Shown here: positions 8,996 to 11,766 of the stretch, in pieces
How the letters are laid out: each line of letters begins with the position of its first letter
How positions within the stretch are numbered: position 1 is the stretch's first letter
DNA from: CAZSNT01 sp964607765
GTDB taxonomy: Bacteria; Verrucomicrobiota; Lentisphaeria; Oligosphaerales; JABHEG01
Length of the DNA stretch: 11,766 bases
NCBI GenBank assembly: GCA_964607765.1
Contig: CAZSNT010000245.1
Span: 1-11,766, forward strand
Direction: 5' to 3'
The notes under the pieces: model-generated
Database searches by the model: none
What the model saw: the letters and a program-made list of their open reading frames with translations, nothing else
Told to the model about the DNA's origin: nothing
Translations under genes and position numbers: made by a program

Positions 8996-11407
8996 ATGAG
9001 AGCTCTTAATCCCACTCTTAATGTCACGTGCCTCCTCCTGTTCATGCTGCCCCTGGACCTCCGGGCACAGAAGAAGGCAAGCGTCCCGGCCGTTGGGTAC
9101 CTGTATCCCGCTGGAGGCAGGCAGGGCACGGAGTTCATCGTGACTGTCGGCGGGGAGGGGCTGCACTATGTAACCGATGTGCACGTCAGCGGCGAAGGTG
9201 TTCATGCGACCGTGGAACATCACATAAGAGGCATTAAATCCCTCTTCGCGAAGAAGAAGGGCATCGTCAGGCAAGAACTGAGATCGCGGGCCGGAAGGTC
9301 CCAGCCGCCCAATAGGAGGGGCAAAGGAAAGGCCTCAAGAGGGAAGAAGAGGACGGACGATTCGGCAACAACAGAGGCCGAAGCGGAAAGCGAGGCTGGA
9401 AGAAGACGGAACAAGGGGGACGCGCTGGGACCGAATGGCGTCCCGTATCATCCGCTCCTGCACGACATGGAGAACATGTCCACGCGGGAGCTTCAGCACG
9501 CGGATCATGTTCTGTTCAGGGAGCGCAGAAAGAGACAGGAGAATCGTCAGATCGCCCAGTTGTCGGTCATCAAGCTCACGATCGAACCGGATGCCGCGCC
9601 GGGAACTCGGGAGGTGCGTTTGATCGCCCCGACCGGGATGAGCAACGCCCTGAACTTCGAGGTGGGAACACTGCCGGAGTTCAGTGAACTGGAGCCGAAT
9701 GATCCGGAGAACGTCCCACAATCACCCAACGACCCGCCCCTGCAGCTGCCTGTCGTGATCAACGGACAGATCCTCCCGGGCGATGTCGATCACTTCAGAT
9801 TCAAGGCAGAAGAGGGACAGCAACTGGTCCTGACGTGCCACGCCCGCCGACTCATCCCCTATATAGCCGACGCGGTCCCCGGATGGTTTCAGGCGACACT
9901 CACGTTGTACGATGCCGAGGGTGAGGAACTGGCATTCGCGGACGATCTCCATTTCGACCCGGACCCGGTGCTGCTTTTCAAAGTCCCGTCGAGCGGAGTC
10001 TATGCAGTCAAAGTGCAGGACGCCATCTTCCGGGGACGCCAGGATTTCGTCTACCGCCTCAGCGTGAGCGAACGCCCTTTCGTTACGAGCATCTTCCCCC
10101 TCGGCGCCAAGGAAGGTTCATCCGCCGTGGCCACAGCACAGGGCTGGAACCTGCCTGGCTCAACAGTGACACTGAACACCCGGAAGGGAGGGAGCCACGT
10201 TCGCCGGGCACACGACGTCCGTTATGCCGTCGGTCATTTGGATGAAGTGACTGAACACGAGCCGAACAACAGCGTGGCAACGGCGCAGTCTGTCCGCTTC
10301 CCGATCACGATCAACGGACGCATCGCAGAGGCCGGCGACCTCGACTACTTCCGCTTCGACGGCAAAGCCGGCGCCGTGATTGTTGCCGAAGTCATGGGCC
10401 GGCGTCTGAACTCGCCGATCGATTCATTGCTGCGATTGCTGGATGGCAACGGGAAGGTCCTGCAATGGAATGACGACTATAGCGAAAAGGCAGGCCATCT
10501 CCACAAGGGGCAGGGCCTGCTTACACATCATGCGGACTCGTACTTGCGGACACGCTTACCAGGAGATGGGCTGTATTATCTGCAGATTTCAGATATCCAG
10601 AACCAGGGAGGCCAGGCTCACGGCTATCGTCTGAGGATTTCGCCGCCGCAACAGGCGTTCAGTCTGCGGATGACCCCATCCCGATTGGATATCGTCAGTG
10701 GCGCAACGGTCCCGGTAACTCTCTATGCCACCCGCGAGGATGGCTTTGCGGGGGCGATTGACGTGGCTGTCAAGGATGCTCCCGAAGGGCTCACGCTGTC
10801 CGGCGCCACCATTCCGCCGGGGTGTAGTGAAGTCCGGATGACCTTGACCGCCTCCGGGGGACATTTCGATGGGGCGACCCCGATCCAGTTGGAAGGACGA
10901 GCTGTTGTGGATGGCCGCGTCCTGACCCGCCCTGTTGCGCCGGCCGATGATGTGATGCAGGCGTTTCTGTACCGACACTTGAGGCCTTCCGGCGAGATGT
11001 TGATCTCCGAAGCAGCAGCCAGGCGGAGAATGCTCTCGCCCGCCTTCCAACTGGCTTCTGAACAGCCGGTCCAGCTCCCTGTCGGCGGAGCCGCAACGGT
11101 CCTTGTGAAGTGCCCCCGGCTTGCCATGCTGAACAACCTGAAGCTGCAGTTACAGGACCCGCCCGAAGGGATCAGGCTTGGCGAAGTGAGGGTATCAGAC
11201 CGAAGCCTGGAAATCCAATTGACGGCCGACGCGGAGCTGGCCTCACCCGGCCTGCGCGACAACCTGATCATTGAGGCGTCTCATGAGGTGTCCCTCAGCG
11301 AGAACAGGAAGAAGAACGCCAAGCGACCAGCCAAGAGAGCAGACCGGGAAGGCAGGGCCTCCGCCGGCGTTATTCCCGCGATCGCAATCCAAGTCGTGCA
11401 GCGCTGA
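8996..11407 (+). CDS. Exported protein with two PPC (bacterial pre-peptidase C-terminal) domains
   Basis: An 803-residue protein of unknown function, third gene of the cluster, 18 nt after the DUF1501 stop. Signal peptide about 8-24 ('LNVTCLLLFMLPLDLRA'). Residues about 30-75 look like an IPT/TIG-type beta domain ('LYPAGGRQGTEFIVTVGGEG'), which resumes at about 186-224. Between them lies a highly charged stretch (about 80-185), rich in Lys/Arg with an acidic patch 'EAEAESEAG'. PPC domain 1 covers about 231-357 ('ELEPNDPENV', 'GDVDHFRFKAEEGQQLVLT', 'SSGVYAVKVQD') and PPC domain 2 about 421-548 ('HEPNNSVATAQSV', 'GDLDYFRFDGKAGAVIVAEV', 'GDGLYYLQISD'). The remaining C-terminus is beta-rich with no recognised domain and ends in a basic stretch (770-787). 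No peptidase motif is present; despite their name, PPC domains here are probably binding modules. Proteins of this architecture often follow DUF1553-DUF1501 pairs. The Shine-Dalgarno is poor (GGGTAG well upstream), so translational coupling is likely. Confidence 0.9.
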   Translation: MRALNPTLNVTCLLLFMLPLDLRAQKKASVPAVGYLYPAGGRQGTEFIVTVGGEGLHYVTDVHVSGEGVHATVEHHIRGIKSLFAKKKGIVRQELRSRAGRSQPPNRRGKGKASRGKKRTDDSATTEAEAESEAGRRRNKGDALGPNGVPYHPLLHDMENMSTRELQHADHVLFRERRKRQENRQIAQLSVIKLTIEPDAAPGTREVRLIAPTGMSNALNFEVGTLPEFSELEPNDPENVPQSPNDPPLQLPVVINGQILPGDVDHFRFKAEEGQQLVLTCHARRLIPYIADAVPGWFQATLTLYDAEGEELAFADDLHFDPDPVLLFKVPSSGVYAVKVQDAIFRGRQDFVYRLSVSERPFVTSIFPLGAKEGSSAVATAQGWNLPGSTVTLNTRKGGSHVRRAHDVRYAVGHLDEVTEHEPNNSVATAQSVRFPITINGRIAEAGDLDYFRFDGKAGAVIVAEVMGRRLNSPIDSLLRLLDGNGKVLQWNDDYSEKAGHLHKGQGLLTHHADSYLRTRLPGDGLYYLQISDIQNQGGQAHGYRLRISPPQQAFSLRMTPSRLDIVSGATVPVTLYATREDGFAGAIDVAVKDAPEGLTLSGATIPPGCSEVRMTLTASGGHFDGATPIQLEGRAVVDGRVLTRPVAPADDVMQAFLYRHLRPSGEMLISEAAARRRMLSPAFQLASEQPVQLPVGGAATVLVKCPRLAMLNNLKLQLQDPPEGIRLGEVRVSDRSLEIQLTADAELASPGLRDNLIIEASHEVSLSENRKKNAKRPAKRADREGRASAGVIPAIAIQVVQR

Positions 11408-11601
11408 CTGCCTGCACTCAGCCGCCCCGGTCCGCCGCCACTGTTGCTCGCAGACTCGTGGTTGCCCCCTACTCTCGCGGTGCGACTTGCTCGATGCGCC
11501 GGACTTCCCCGGTCTCGTCCACTTCGGCCGAGAGACTGCGATGCCTGCGGCGCACGGGCCAAACGCTACGATCGGGCGAGCTTCCTGGCGTGGCGGGACA
11601 A
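11408..11601. other. Intergenic stretch before the palindromic array
   Basis: There is no convincing gene on the + strand and no clear intrinsic terminator for the preceding cluster. A 6-bp stem (GTGCAG 11396-11401 with CTGCAC 11412-11417) straddles the stop codon but lacks a T tract. With the repeat array this makes up the 359-nt gene-free end of the window. Confidence 0.6.
11469..11561 (-). pseudogene. Possible remnant of a minus-strand gene C-terminus
   Basis: Read on the minus strand toward the stop codon at 11471-11469, the frame gives 'RHRSLSAEVDETGEVRRIEQV' split over about 22 codons, then 'APRE' and stop. The acidic/basic alternation and G/C-rich third positions look protein-like, but the same frame upstream runs into the palindromic repeat. 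If real, a gene end was left here when the repeat invaded or expanded. I do not recognise a family, and chance is a serious alternative. Confidence 0.18.
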
Positions 11602-11766
11602 GTGACGACAGAGCCGAGCTGGTGCTCGGCGGTCCCAGCGAATGCCGATTCGGCCTGGTTGTCCGGTGTCCTGGGAGCGCCGAGCACCAGCTCGGCATCC
11701 GGGCAACATAGGTGACGACAGAGCCGAGCTGGTGCTCGGCGGTCCCAGCGAATGCCGATTCGGCCT
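11602..11766. repeat. 110-bp tandem repeat, 1.5 units visible
   Basis: Bases 11602-11656 are identical over 55 nt to 11712-11766, giving a period of exactly 110 bp. The second unit is cut by the window edge, so the array probably continues. 110 is not a multiple of 3 and all frames shift between units, which argues against a coding repeat. Each unit contains an inverted pair of palindromes, described separately. Confidence 0.95.
11613..11696. repeat. Inverted pair of REP-like palindromes inside the 110-bp unit
   Basis: Arms at 11613-11638 and 11671-11696 are reverse complements over 26 nt with one mismatch, separated by 32 nt. Each arm is itself a hairpin: GCCGAGC-TGGT-GCTCGGC at 11613-11630, and GCCGAGC-ACCA-GCTCGGC at 11679-11696, both with 7-bp stems and 4-nt loops. 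The left hairpin recurs at 11723-11740 in the next unit. This two-palindrome design is that of BIME elements built from REP sequences. As RNA it could form two small hairpins or one long one, and might protect or terminate the transcript of the three-gene cluster. Confidence 0.85.

Noticed and set aside
11396..11417. Hairpin at the stop codon of the PPC gene as an intrinsic terminator
   Set aside because: The stem is only 6 bp with a 10-nt loop, part of it is coding, and no T run follows.
11602..11766. The 110-bp repeats as a CRISPR array
   Set aside because: The whole 110-bp unit is repeated without variable spacers, and it is an inverted pair, not a repeat-spacer pattern.

Overview
The window is high-GC DNA from a draft or metagenomic assembly (10 Ns at 5850-5859). 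It looks like a member of the Planctomycetota or a close relative. The main reason is the cluster DUF1549/DUF1553 - DUF1501 - PPC-domain protein, a hallmark of that group. GH29 fucosidase, a secreted TPR-CHAT protein and the number of export signals fit the same picture. Every recognised gene is on the + strand.

Layout. (1) 3-563: C-terminal end of a large exported protein, with one and a half copies of a beta-sandwich module often attached to planctomycetal glycoside hydrolases. (2) 695-2446: a complete secreted GH29 alpha-L-fucosidase with a C-terminal F5/8-type (CBM32-like) domain. (3) 2649-5717: a secreted TPR-CHAT protein with an intact His/Cys dyad. (4) 5718-6029: a gene-free stretch with C homopolymers, the assembly gap and a 15-bp tandem repeat. 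(5) 6030-11407: a tight three-gene cluster (spacings 38 and 18 nt) encoding a DUF1549/DUF1553 protein, a Tat-exported DUF1501 protein and a two-PPC-domain protein. (6) 11408-11766: non-coding sequence ending in a 110-bp tandem repeat, each unit an inverted pair of REP-like palindromes that runs off the window.

How they may work together. The first two genes suggest breakdown of fucose-containing polysaccharide outside the cytoplasm. The three-gene cluster is a very common but biochemically uncharacterised exported module, presumably acting in the periplasm. The TPR-CHAT protein lies between them and has no recognisable target gene nearby. A 32-bp motif is repeated upstream of both the fucosidase and the TPR-CHAT gene. 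It is the only sequence link between those two genes and suggests a shared leader or a dispersed repeat.

I see no tRNA, rRNA, CRISPR array, transposase or convincing promoter. The least explained items are the 110-bp palindromic array, the 32-bp leader motif, the exported TPR-CHAT protein, and the absence of the expected Cys-x-x-Cys-His segment in the DUF1549 protein.
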